A stretch of 64,000 bases of DNA from Hymenobacter chitinivorans DSM 11115 (GTDB taxonomy: Bacteria > Bacteroidota > Bacteroidia > Cytophagales > Hymenobacteraceae), in the NCBI RefSeq assembly GCF_002797555.1, contig NZ_PGFA01000003.1:620001-684000 (forward strand), given 5' to 3'. Below are positions 33,931 to 41,783 of the stretch, in pieces; within the stretch, counting starts at the first letter, position 1, and each line of letters opens with the position of its first letter. The translations under genes were made by a program, and so were the position numbers. The notes under the pieces were generated by a model. It saw nothing but the letters and a program-made list of their open reading frames with translations. It made no database searches and was not told where the DNA came from.

Positions 33931-34005
33931 GGGATATTAGCTCAGTTGGTTCAGAGCACTACCTCGACAAGGTAGGGGTCACTGGTTCGAGCCCAGTATG
34001 TCCCA
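33931..34005 (+). tRNA. tRNA-Val (anticodon GAC)
   Basis: The acceptor stem GGGATAT pairs with ATGTCCC; the D arm is GCTC/GAGC; the anticodon arm CTACC-TCGACAA-GGTAG carries GAC, which reads GUC and GUU. The T arm is CTGG-TTCGAGC-CCAG. The discriminator base is A and CCA is not encoded. The gene is 75 nt long. Confidence 0.93.
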
Positions 34006-34017
34006 CATCACGCCTTC

Positions 34018-34044
34018 AATACCCGCCCTTATCCGGCGGGTATT
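34018..34044 (+). terminator. terminator of the tRNA gene
   Basis: AATACCCGCC and GGCGGGTATT form a perfect 10-bp stem with a 7-nt loop. Confidence 0.8.
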
Positions 34045-34049
34045 GCTGT

Positions 34050-34533
34050 TTTCGGGCCTTCCGTGGTAAGTGCGACAAACTGATGCAAGAGTCTTACCGA
34101 CAAGCTTCGGATAACTTAAAAACCCACACGCTGATTGGCTTGCCAGAAGAAAGTAGGCTGCGGCCCACGGCTTTTCACAAGTTCAGCAAGGACAAGTGGA
34201 GCAGTTGAGCTCGTGGTTGATGCTACAACGCCCAACTAAATCAGCTTTACGCAGTGAGAACGGACGGAAGTGCCGTGTTCTGGGCCCATTCCTTCCGAAG
34301 CAGGTTTCGCCGGTTGGATTGTCCCCCTGCCTGTCGTGGCCGCGGGGCTGGCCATGCAGAAGCCTTGCTCATGGATTTGCGCTTCCTGTGCTCGTGTTAT
34401 AGATGATATGATATATATTTATTATCACATATATATGTGATTGTACGGTAAGTGTTTGAAAATCAAATTTGTGGGCTGGGTTATTTGATTCCAGTTGCTT
34501 TGATCCTTCTTACACTTTCACCAATCATCACTC
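34050..34533. other. gap after tRNA-Val with a possible gene remnant and an AT-rich promoter region
   Basis: A 40-codon frame from an ATG at 34083 to a stop at 34203-34205 contains the protein-like string LRPTAFHKFSKDKW, but no family is recognisable. At 34424-34441 there is a perfect 18-bp palindrome ATCACATATATATGTGAT. At 34461-34490 AATCAAAT and ATTTGATT form a second inverted repeat. Both lie within 110 bp of the following T9SS gene and may control it. Confidence 0.4.
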
Positions 34534-35574
34534 ATGAAAACATTCTTTACCAGTTCCCTCCTTCTGCTTGCCGGATACCTGCTGGCGCCCGCTGCCCAGG
34601 CGCAGCAGCTCTATACCAACGGTAGTTTTACGACCGGTACTACCTCCATAAGCGGCGTGGTAGCCCCGGCGGGCTTCACCTGGAGTGAAGTCCAAAACAA
34701 TACGGGCGTAACCACCATATCCAACACCAATGCGGGCTACACCGCTACCAAGTCGAGCAATTACACGCTGGCCGATAACTTCGTCGTGCCCAGCGGGGTA
34801 AGCTGGACGATCAACAACCTGGCCTTCTTCGCCTACCAGAGTGGCTACACCGGCACCACGTCGCCGTTTACGGAGCTCTACGTCCGCATCTGGCGCGGCT
34901 CACCGGCCGTGACGGGCTCTACCGTGGTGTACGGCGACCTAACCACTAACCGCTACGCAGGGGCCGTCAGCACGAATTCCTACCGCATTTTTAACTCGCT
35001 TTACCCCACAGCAAGTGCCCCGACAACCTCCCGTCTGATCTGGAAGGTGCGGGCCACTTTGTCGCCGGCGCCGGTACTGCCCGCCGGCACGTATTGGGTC
35101 GAATGGACTTCGGCAACGGCGGGTAGTTTGTCGCACTTCTATGTGCCGGTTACTACGGTCGGGGCCCGGCAAACGGTGGGGGCCAATGCCCTGCAGTATG
35201 TGCCAACCAGCGGCACTTGGACTCCCACCATCGACGCGGGCAACCCCGATGCGGCTCCGGATGTAACGGTCGACTTTCCGTTCCTGATCAATGACGCCAC
35301 CATCACGGCTACGACGGCCGTGGCCACGGCTGGCGCGGGGCTACGGGTGGGCCCCGTGCCCACGGCCCAGGATGTGCAGCTCGAGTTTGCCCAGCCCCGC
35401 AGTGCCAGCAGTCTGACCCTGACCGACATGCAGGGCCGGCAGGTATGGACCGGAATTGCCCCGGCCCGCAGCCTGGCCGTAACCGTGCCCATGACCCGAC
35501 TAGCAGCCGGCATCTACACCCTCAGTGTGAGCTCCGCGGAAGGAATTGAGCGGGTGCGGGTGGTGAAGTACTAA
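34534..35574 (+). CDS. secreted protein with T9SS type A sorting domain
   Basis: This 346-residue protein has a signal peptide (LLLAGYLLAPAAQAQ). Residues 25-260 form a Thr/Ser-rich beta-sandwich cargo domain (LADNFVVPSGVSWTINNLAF, VRIWRGSPAVTGSTVVYGDL). Similar domains occur in extracellular Bacteroidota proteins. Residues about 270-346 are a T9SS C-terminal domain (LRVGPVPTAQDVQLEF, LTDMQGRQVWTG, LAAGIYTLSVSS, VRVVKY). The protein should cross the outer membrane by type IX secretion and be surface-attached or released. The function is unknown. Its promoter region is unusually A/T-rich. Confidence 0.85.
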   Translation: MKTFFTSSLLLLAGYLLAPAAQAQQLYTNGSFTTGTTSISGVVAPAGFTWSEVQNNTGVTTISNTNAGYTATKSSNYTLADNFVVPSGVSWTINNLAFFAYQSGYTGTTSPFTELYVRIWRGSPAVTGSTVVYGDLTTNRYAGAVSTNSYRIFNSLYPTASAPTTSRLIWKVRATLSPAPVLPAGTYWVEWTSATAGSLSHFYVPVTTVGARQTVGANALQYVPTSGTWTPTIDAGNPDAAPDVTVDFPFLINDATITATTAVATAGAGLRVGPVPTAQDVQLEFAQPRSASSLTLTDMQGRQVWTGIAPARSLAVTVPMTRLAAGIYTLSVSSAEGIERVRVVKY

Positions 35575-35614
35575 CGCGTGCTGCCAGCTGGAAGCCGCTG
35601 CGGCCGTAGCGAGT

Positions 35615-35661
35615 AAAAGGCCCGGCTAGATAGTGCAAAACGCTAGTTAGCCGGGCCTTTT
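35615..35661. terminator. terminator after the T9SS cargo gene
   Basis: AAAAGGCCCGGCTA and TAGCCGGGCCTTTT are perfect 14-bp arms around a 19-nt loop. Confidence 0.8.
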
Positions 35662-35743
35662 CGCCGCTTCTTCCGCTGCCGACTAGCCCTGCCTTTGGCC
35701 CGCAGCTAGCTTCGAGCTGGCTAATTCACGTTAAAGATTCAGG

Positions 35744-35767
35744 ATAACTGCCCGGCAAGGCAGTTAT
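35744..35767 (+). promoter_or_regulatory. hairpin just before the deacetylase start codon
   Basis: ATAACTGCC and GGCAGTTAT form a perfect 9-bp stem with a 6-nt loop, followed by TTCTTGTTT. It ends 26 bp before the start codon. It could be a leader hairpin or an attenuator; a second terminator is also possible. Confidence 0.4.
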
Positions 35768-35793
35768 TCTTGTTTCGGACCTTGTTCTGTTCT

Positions 35794-36699
35794 ATGCTTT
35801 CCATTGCCTGGGCCCCGCTCTACGCCCACCCGTTGCCCGAAAATCACCGGTTTCCGATGCTCAAGTACGAGCTGCTGCCCGAGCAGCTGCTGCGGGAAGG
35901 TGTCGTTACGGAAGCCAGCTTTTTCACCCCGCAGCCCCCGCCCGAAGTTGAAATCCTGCGCACCCACGATGCGGAATACTACCGGCGGCTGGTAGCCGGG
36001 GAGCTGACGCGGCAGGAGGAGCGGGCCACTGGATTTCCGTGGTCGGGGCAGCTCATCGAGCGGGAAGTCACCATTCTGGGCGGCACGCTGGAGTGCGCGC
36101 GGCGGGCCTTGCCCCAGGGTATTGCCCTTAATATTGCCGGCGGCACCCACCACGCTTTTGCCGACCGGGGCGAAGGTTTCTGCTTGCTCAACGACCAGGC
36201 CGCAGCGGCCAATTACCTGCTGGCCCACGAGCCCGGCATCCGCAAAATCCTGATTGTAGACCTTGATGTGCACCAGGGCAACGGTACGGCGGCCATCTTT
36301 CAGCACGAGCCGCGGGTGTTTACCTTCAGCATGCACGGGGCCCGCAACTACCCGCTGCGCAAGGAGCAGAGCAACCTGGACCTGCCCCTGGCCGACGGCA
36401 CCGACGACGCCACGTACCTCGGGCTGCTGGCCGACACCCTCCCCCGCCTGCTCGACGAGGTGCAGCCCGATTTCGTGTTCTACCTGGCCGGCGTCGACGT
36501 GCTGGCTACCGACAAGCTGGGTCACCTGGGCCTGAGCCGGGAAGGCTGCCGCCGGCGCGACGAGCTGGTGCTGCGCCTGTGCCAGCAGAATCAATTGCCG
36601 GTGGTGGTCTGCATGGGGGGTGGCTACTCGGTACGTATTGCCGACATCGTGGAAGCCCACGCCAATACCTTCCGGGTGGCGGCGGAGCTGTACACGTAA
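35794..36699 (+). CDS. histone-deacetylase-family hydrolase
   Basis: Starting at 35794 gives 301 residues. The arginase/deacetylase fold is clear: GGTHHAFADRGEGFCLLND with the tandem histidines, VDLDVHQGNGTAAIF with the zinc-binding D-x-H, and FVFYLAGVDVLATDKLGHLG with the last zinc aspartate. The opening YAHPLPENHRFPMLKYELLP is typical of bacterial members. These enzymes remove acetyl groups from lysines or polyamines with Zn2+. It is convergent with the methyltransferase gene and 11 bp from it. Confidence 0.92.
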   Translation: MLSIAWAPLYAHPLPENHRFPMLKYELLPEQLLREGVVTEASFFTPQPPPEVEILRTHDAEYYRRLVAGELTRQEERATGFPWSGQLIEREVTILGGTLECARRALPQGIALNIAGGTHHAFADRGEGFCLLNDQAAAANYLLAHEPGIRKILIVDLDVHQGNGTAAIFQHEPRVFTFSMHGARNYPLRKEQSNLDLPLADGTDDATYLGLLADTLPRLLDEVQPDFVFYLAGVDVLATDKLGHLGLSREGCRRRDELVLRLCQQNQLPVVVCMGGGYSVRIADIVEAHANTFRVAAELYT

Positions 36700-36710
36700 G
36701 GCGCGGCTGT

Positions 36711-37412
36711 TTAGAAAATAACCTGCCAGCGGAAGGCCCAGCACCAGCGCAAAGAATACCGCTCGATGCCGGCTTCGGCCAGAATCTGCTGCCACTCCCG
36801 GCGCGTAAAGGCCCGGGCCACCGACAGCGGCGCGTCGTTCTGCACCAGGTGGGAACCCCCAAACAGGCGGGTGAGCCACTTAATGCTGTAGTAGGCCAGG
36901 GGGTGGCGGTGCAAGTCGTTGATGATAACGCCCACGCGGGCCTGGGCCCGGAGCTGCCGCAATAAAACAGCCAGGGCTTCGCTGGAAAAGTGGTGGCAAA
37001 ACAGGCTGCAGGTAATTATGTCGAACTGCTGCTGCCGAAACCCAGCCGAGAAGATGTCCTGCTGCTGAAAGCTGATTTCGGGAAACGCCGCCGCCTTGCT
37101 GGCCGCGTAGTCTATCATAAAGGCGTTGGCATCGATGCCGACCAGCTCGACGGACACGCGCCGGCGCCGGGCCCAGCCGGCAATGTGGCGCAGGGTGTCG
37201 CCGCCGCCGCTGCCCAGGTCGGCCAGGTGCAGGGCGCGGCCCGCCGGAAAGCGGGGGCGCAGGCGCTGCAGGCCGCTCAGCACCACGCGGTAGCCACCCA
37301 GCCAGGTATTGATGGTTTCGAGCTCGTCCAGGTTCTGCCGCAGCGCGTCGGACGCCAGCGTCAGGTCGTCCATCAGCTCTTCCTCGGTGGCGCGGGTGCT
37401 CAGGTCGGGCAT
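36711..37412 (-). CDS. class I SAM-dependent methyltransferase of the type III PKS cluster
   Basis: This 233-residue protein has SAM-binding motif I LADLGSGGGDTLRHI, an acidic residue in ELVGIDANAF (motif II) and FDIITCSLFCHHFSSEA (motif IV). The C-terminal part, HRHPLAYYSIKWLTRLFGG, is like that of methyltransferases found beside type III polyketide synthases in Bacteroidota. It is the last gene of a three-gene unit, 15 bp after the polyketide synthase. It most likely methylates the polyketide product; O- versus C-methylation cannot be told. Confidence 0.87.
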   Translation of the reverse strand: MPDLSTRATEEELMDDLTLASDALRQNLDELETINTWLGGYRVVLSGLQRLRPRFPAGRALHLADLGSGGGDTLRHIAGWARRRRVSVELVGIDANAFMIDYAASKAAAFPEISFQQQDIFSAGFRQQQFDIITCSLFCHHFSSEALAVLLRQLRAQARVGVIINDLHRHPLAYYSIKWLTRLFGGSHLVQNDAPLSVARAFTRREWQQILAEAGIERYSLRWCWAFRWQVIF

Positions 37413-37427
37413 GGGCGTGGGGTGGGC

Positions 37428-38540
37428 TTAGGCCAGATGAACCTGCAGCAGCATGGCTTCCAGCGTCAGGCCCGGCCCGAAGGCAAAGCTCAGCACCGGG
37501 GCCCCGGCCTCGGTTGGCGTCAGGGACTGCAGCAGCTCATGCAGCACAAACAGCACCGTGGCCGACGACATATTGCCGTAGTCGCGCAGCACCTGATAGG
37601 CAAAACGGTTGTCGTGGGCACTCAGGCCGAGCTCCTGCTCGATGGTTTCGAGAATCTTGCGGCCCCCAGGGTGGATGGCAAAGGCATGAATGTCCCTAAG
37701 CTTGACCGGCAGCTTGCGCAACAGGCCCTCGGTGAGCTGCCGGATGCCTTTCTGAATCATTTTTGGCACGTACGACGAGAGCGTCATTTCGAACCCGAAG
37801 TCGTTGATGTGCCAGGCCATGTCGGCGCGGCCGTCGGGTTCCAGCTCGCAGTGAAAAGCTTCCAGGCTCAGGCTGTAGCCGTGGCGGGCCGGCTGGGCCT
37901 GCACCAGGGCCGCCGCCGAACCGTCGCCGAACAGGGCGTTGCTCACCAGGTGGTCTTCCTCCTTGTTCTTCTGGAAGTGAATGGTGCACAGCTCAGTACA
38001 CACCAGTAGCACCTTCGCGTTGGGGTCGGCCAGGCAAAACGCCTGGGCCAGCTTCAGGGCGTTGAAAGCCGCGTAGCAGCCCATGAAGTTGACGCAGGTA
38101 CGGCGCACGTTGGAGCGTAGGCCCAGCTTTTCCACCAGCTCAATATCCAGCCCCGGCGCGTACATACCCGTGCAGCTGACCGTAATCAGGTGGGTAATGT
38201 CGGCCGGAGTTACGTCGGGCTGCTGCTTAAGGCAGTTGTGCACCGCTTCCACCGACAGGGGCAGGGCGTATTGCCGGTAAGCGGCCATGCGCTGACCCAC
38301 CGTTGGAAAGGGCTCCAGGTCGGGCGTGTTCGGGAAAAAGTCGAAGTCGCCGTTGGCCCGGCCATAGTCGGCCAGTACCGAGTGGCGCTGGGCAATGCCG
38401 GTGACGCGGTACAGGGCGCGCAGCTTGCGCGTATCGGCAGCGTCCAGCTGTAAGCCCTCGGCCATAAAGGTGGCAATTTGTGGCTGAGGTATCCGGTGGG
38501 GCGGGGTAGCAGTGCCAATGGCACACAAGTAGCTCGTCAT
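37428..38540 (-). CDS. type III polyketide synthase
   Basis: The start at 38540 (MTSYLCAIGTATPPHRIPQP) gives 370 residues, normal for the family. The Cys-His-Asn triad is complete: C155 in VNFMGCYAAFNAL, H290 in HAFAIHPGGRK, and N323 in RDYGNMSSATVLFVL. Thiolase folds of this type condense malonyl-CoA onto an acyl-CoA starter and cyclise the product to a pyrone, resorcinol or phloroglucinol. It lies between an FAD reductase and a methyltransferase on the same strand. The product is unknown. Confidence 0.92.
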   Translation of the reverse strand: MTSYLCAIGTATPPHRIPQPQIATFMAEGLQLDAADTRKLRALYRVTGIAQRHSVLADYGRANGDFDFFPNTPDLEPFPTVGQRMAAYRQYALPLSVEAVHNCLKQQPDVTPADITHLITVSCTGMYAPGLDIELVEKLGLRSNVRRTCVNFMGCYAAFNALKLAQAFCLADPNAKVLLVCTELCTIHFQKNKEEDHLVSNALFGDGSAAALVQAQPARHGYSLSLEAFHCELEPDGRADMAWHINDFGFEMTLSSYVPKMIQKGIRQLTEGLLRKLPVKLRDIHAFAIHPGGRKILETIEQELGLSAHDNRFAYQVLRDYGNMSSATVLFVLHELLQSLTPTEAGAPVLSFAFGPGLTLEAMLLQVHLA

Positions 38541-38619
38541 TGAAGGCAGTATACGGAATTGCCGTCGGTTCGGCTCGGCTCCGGAGTGCAACAAACGAAT
38601 GAGCAGGCAGTTTTGGCGT

Positions 38620-39774
38620 TTAGAACGCCGAGCCGTGGGTGCGCCGCATCAGGGCCCGCACGCCGCCGGGCCAGTGCCGCATGCCCCCCACCACGGCTTC
38701 GCTCAGCACCGGCCGCCCAAACAGCCGCTGCACGGCCCGCCCCACCCACAGCCGGGGCCCGAAGTGCTGTTGCCAGTCGCGGCGGTAGGCGGCCTCCAGC
38801 GCCGGGCGCGAACAGCGACCCTGCAGAAACTGGTCGAGGTGGAAGCTGGCCCGCTCCGCCCCGTGGATGGCCATGGCCATGCCGTTGCCACACAGGGGTG
38901 TAATCAGGCCGGCCGCGTCGCCGCACATGAGCACGTGGTCTTCCACGCAGTTTTTGGGCGCGAAGGATATTTCATTGATAACCTCGGGTTGCTCATAGAG
39001 AAACTCCGCCTCGCGCAGCACCCGGCCCAGGTGGGGGTTGCGGGCCAGCACCTGCTCCTGCATGGCCCCAATGGTGCTGTGGGCTTTCAGGTTCTGGCGG
39101 GTGGTGAGGTAGCAGAAGCAATATTTATCGTCCTCAATGGCTGAGAGGCCCGCGTAGCCGTCGGCGAAGTTGTGCAGGGCAATAGTGTCGCGGGGGAAGT
39201 CGAGGCGCAGGTGATATTTCACGCCCAGGTAGGGGGAGCGTTGCTGAAAAAAGCTCCGCTGCAGCTGCCGGTCCAGGTTGGCGCGCTTGCCGTAAGCCCC
39301 CAGCACCACCCGGGCCGAGAGCTGCCGGCCGTCGGCCAGGGTCACGCGGTGCTCGTTGGCAGCTTCATCAAACGCCACTTCGGTTACGGTGGCCGGCTGG
39401 TGAAACACCACGCCCCGGTCTTGAGCCAGCTGAAACAGGAAATAGTCGAGCTGGTAGCGGCTGATGCCGAAGCCGCCCAAGTCGAGCGGACTCGTGAGCA
39501 TGCGGCCGGCCGGGGAACTGAGTACAAAGCGGGTAATGGCGGCCGGACCCAGCGGGGCGGGGTCGGCGCCGAGGCGGCGCAGGTAGGGCAGCACCTCGTT
39601 GGACACGTACTCGCCGCAGACCTTGTGAAAGGGGTAGTGCTTTCGCTCCACCAGGGTCACCGCATAGCCGCGCTGCCGCAAATCCAGGGCGGCGGTGAGC
39701 CCGCCCAATCCGCCGCCAATAATGAGAACGTCCAACTTAATTTGGGTAGTAACAGGGTGAAAAAGAGGGGGCAA
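38620..39774 (-). CDS. FAD-dependent oxidoreductase, geranylgeranyl-reductase-like, of the PKS cluster
   Basis: There is no in-frame ATG after the upstream stop at 39784-39786. TTG at 39774 gives 384 residues; a second TTG a few codons before DVLIIGGGLGGL is also possible. Motifs: FAD site LDVLIIGGGLGGLTAALDLR, then YPFHKVCGEYVSNEVLPYLR and the second FAD motif VLMCGDAAGLITPLCGNGMA. This is the geranylgeranyl-reductase/PHBH group, whose members hydroxylate or reduce aromatic or isoprenoid products. It is the first gene of the PKS unit and could oxidise the aromatic product. Confidence 0.87.
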   Translation of the reverse strand: MPPLFHPVTTQIKLDVLIIGGGLGGLTAALDLRQRGYAVTLVERKHYPFHKVCGEYVSNEVLPYLRRLGADPAPLGPAAITRFVLSSPAGRMLTSPLDLGGFGISRYQLDYFLFQLAQDRGVVFHQPATVTEVAFDEAANEHRVTLADGRQLSARVVLGAYGKRANLDRQLQRSFFQQRSPYLGVKYHLRLDFPRDTIALHNFADGYAGLSAIEDDKYCFCYLTTRQNLKAHSTIGAMQEQVLARNPHLGRVLREAEFLYEQPEVINEISFAPKNCVEDHVLMCGDAAGLITPLCGNGMAMAIHGAERASFHLDQFLQGRCSRPALEAAYRRDWQQHFGPRLWVGRAVQRLFGRPVLSEAVVGGMRHWPGGVRALMRRTHGSAF

Positions 39775-39794
39775 ACAAATCTTTTATCAACGCG

Positions 39795-39838
39795 TAGTTA
39801 TATTTCGTAACTCTAATGCATATTCCGTATTATCTTTG
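39795..39838. promoter_or_regulatory. dyad and promoter between the PKS cluster and the T9SS mini-gene
   Basis: AGTTA-N7-TAACT (39795-39811... within TAGTTATATTTCGTAACTC) is a dyad whose half TATTTCGTAA also forms the core of the palindrome at 1189-1228. TATCTTTG at 39831-39838 is an exact -7 box directed at the mini-gene at 39911. Confidence 0.5.
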
Positions 39839-39910
39839 CAAACCTAATTGAGCGCCGGCCGTTAATCTAGTCAATATACGACTGCCGCTTGTCCCACCCT
39901 ACAGCATGCT

Positions 39911-40282
39911 ATGATGCAACGCTTACGCTTTTTTTGTTTGTTACTCGTGCTCGGCTTCGGTTTTGTCCGCAGCACGCTGCCTTCAGCTTCGGCTCAACCG
40001 GCTGTTCGCACGTCGGCGCCCACGCGGCCCGCTGACGAAAAATCTTTTCTGGTGTATCCCAACCCCAGCAGCGGTATTGTCCATATTGCCATCAATGGCT
40101 TTGAGGGCCGCCGCCTGGAGCTGCGAATCCTAAATGTTATTGGTACGGTTATCTACCGCGAATCCATCACCGAGCTCAGCGGCCCCAAAACGTTGGACTT
40201 GAGCAAGTTTGCCAGCGGCCTCTACTACGTGAAGCTGGAAGGCGAAAATGCCAGTGAAATGCGCAAGCTGGTTATCCGCTAA
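39911..40282 (+). CDS. T9SS sorting-domain mini-protein without cargo domain
   Basis: This 123-residue protein has a signal peptide (LLLVLGFGFVRSTLPSASA), about 15 linker residues, and then a complete T9SS type A sorting domain. The sorting domain runs FLVYPNPSSGIVHIAI, LELRILNVIGTVIYRES, LDLSKFASGLYYVKLEG and ends KLVIR. No cargo domain exists between signal and sorting domain. It may be a structural surface protein, a competitor for the secretion machinery, or the remnant of a larger gene. The exact -7 box upstream argues it is expressed. Confidence 0.8.
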   Translation: MMQRLRFFCLLLVLGFGFVRSTLPSASAQPAVRTSAPTRPADEKSFLVYPNPSSGIVHIAINGFEGRRLELRILNVIGTVIYRESITELSGPKTLDLSKFASGLYYVKLEGENASEMRKLVIR

Positions 40283-40311
40283 CCCGCTGCCCACTTGCTT
40301 TATACCTTCTG

Positions 40312-40335
40312 AAAAGCAGCCCCGGGGCTGCTTTT
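40312..40335 (+). terminator. terminator of the T9SS mini-gene
   Basis: AAAAGCAGCCCC and GGGGCTGCTTTT are perfectly complementary and are followed by more T residues. Confidence 0.85.
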
Positions 40336-40374
40336 TTTATGGGCACTCCAGCCGGTTTTTGCCGTGCCCCAACA

Positions 40375-40407
40375 GCAGAAAGGCCTCCCTGTAGGAGGCC
40401 TTTCTGC
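40375..40407 (-). terminator. terminator of the 41-residue membrane-peptide gene
   Basis: GCAGAAAGGCCTCC and GGAGGCCTTTCTGC form a perfect 14-bp stem with a 5-nt loop, 16 bp downstream of the small gene's stop codon. Confidence 0.7.
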
Positions 40408-40422
40408 TTTGAAAAAAGGGAA

Positions 40423-40548
40423 TTAGCGGCGGTTGCGCACCGGAACCCGAACGGGCTGCAGGCGCTTTTTCCGGTCGTTGTCGTCAAAGGGATTGAAGAC
40501 CAGCAGGGCGGCGGCCACGGCTAGTCCGCTGAGAAGGAGCAAAGACAT
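40423..40548 (-). CDS. 41-residue small membrane protein
   Basis: ATG at 40546-40548 and TAA at 40423-40425 enclose MSLLLLSGLAVAAALLVFNP followed by FDDNDRKKRLQPVRVPVRNR and a last Arg. One hydrophobic helix (residues 2-18) is followed by a short acidic turn and a strongly basic tail of 17 residues. Codon use favours G/C at third positions as in its neighbours. A 14-bp terminator stem stands 16 bp after the stop, and TAATTTG at about 40577-40583 on this strand could be the -7 box. No family is known to me; the topology suggests a membrane-anchored peptide with a cytoplasmic tail. Confidence 0.6.
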   Translation of the reverse strand: MSLLLLSGLAVAAALLVFNPFDDNDRKKRLQPVRVPVRNRR

Positions 40549-40676
40549 AAGAAAAGTATTAGAGACAAGACAAATTACAACCTCTAACGGTACCGAACAA
40601 CTAGTATTTTGCTGATGACCGGCAAGTGGTTACTATTTGATCTAACCCCAAAAACTATGGTTCGGTTTCGACATAA

Positions 40677-41744
40677 TTATGTCCTTTTCAGCAGGGCCTC
40701 CACCACGTAGCGGGCGTCGGGGCCGGCCCCACCCATGAGGGCTGAACTGCGGGTGTGCAGCCAGGGGAGCCCCAGAAATGCCAGTCCCGGCGCCTCGGTC
40801 AGGCCGCGGTGGTGGCGGGGCTCCCCGGCCGCGTCGAACACGGGCACCTGAATCCAGTTGAAGGCCGGGCCGTAGCCGGTGGCCCACACTACCGCCTGCA
40901 AGGGCGGCGTAGCTCCCGAAGTGCCTTGCAGGCCCCGGCCATCGGCCACCACGCCCCCGGCCGACCCGATAAAGTGCACGTTTGCGAAGCTGCGCAGCCG
41001 CGCCAAGTCGGCGCTGACGACCGGCTCGGGGCGAGCCAGCATGCGGCGGCCCAGCCAGGAGTGCCGCGGCACCCGCATCAGCCCCGTCGACTGCAGAAAA
41101 AGCCACATGCCGGTGTGGTTGGGCAGGGCCGGCGTGCGCTCATTATAGGCTGCGTACACCGGGCGGCCCGTCGTGGCCAGGTCGGCCCCAATCTGCAAGG
41201 CCGAGTTGCCGCTGCCGACCACCGCTACCGGCCCGGCGCCCGGCAGCTGGGCCGGCTGGCGGTAGGCGCTGCTGTGCAGTTGGGTAACGGTAGACTGCAG
41301 CTGGTGGGCAAACTGGGGTAGGCGGGGAGCGTTGTAGGGCCCGGTGCACACAATGACGTTGCGGGCCTGGTAGTGCGGGCCCGCGGCGGTGCTTACCAAG
41401 TAGCCCGTGCCGGTGCCGGCCGGGGCCACGCGGGTTACGCGCTGGCCCAGGCGCACGGGCAGGTGGAAGTGTTCGGCGTAGTGCTGCAGATAGGCGGCGG
41501 CTTCGTCTTTGGTGGGGTAGCGCCGGGCGTTGCCGGGCCAGGGCAGGCCGGGCAGGCCGCTGGCCCAGGCCGGCGAAAACAGGCGCAGACTTTCGAAACG
41601 CGAGGCCCACACGTGCCCCACGGCAGGCCGTTCATCGAGCACCACAAACGGCTGCTGGAGTTGCTGCAAGTAATAAGCCGCGGCCAGGCCCGCCTGCCCC
41701 GCCCCAATAACGACGGTATCAATACGTACGGAAGAGTCGGGCAT
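40677..41744 (-). CDS. flavin-dependent monooxygenase / NAD(P)-FAD oxidoreductase
   Basis: This 355-residue protein has an FAD site near the start (DTVVIGAGQAGLAAAYYLQQ) and an NADPH site near residue 170 (VAVVGSGNSALQIGADLA). The segment VVWATGYGPAFNWI carries the ATG[FY] motif. This is the layout of small flavin-containing monooxygenases and putative indole-3-pyruvate-monooxygenase-like enzymes. It would hydroxylate small organic substrates; the real substrate is unknown. It sits alone, 39 bp before the hybrid kinase stop codon on the same strand. Confidence 0.87.
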   Translation of the reverse strand: MPDSSVRIDTVVIGAGQAGLAAAYYLQQLQQPFVVLDERPAVGHVWASRFESLRLFSPAWASGLPGLPWPGNARRYPTKDEAAAYLQHYAEHFHLPVRLGQRVTRVAPAGTGTGYLVSTAAGPHYQARNVIVCTGPYNAPRLPQFAHQLQSTVTQLHSSAYRQPAQLPGAGPVAVVGSGNSALQIGADLATTGRPVYAAYNERTPALPNHTGMWLFLQSTGLMRVPRHSWLGRRMLARPEPVVSADLARLRSFANVHFIGSAGGVVADGRGLQGTSGATPPLQAVVWATGYGPAFNWIQVPVFDAAGEPRHHRGLTEAPGLAFLGLPWLHTRSSALMGGAGPDARYVVEALLKRT

Positions 41745-41783
41745 AGGCAGGGGAAGGGGCTAGCGGGGCAAAGGTACGCGGCC

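Noticed and set aside
33931..34533. tRNA-Val as an integration site for a mobile element
   Set aside because: No integrase gene, no direct repeat of the tRNA 3' end and no change in gene content is visible downstream.
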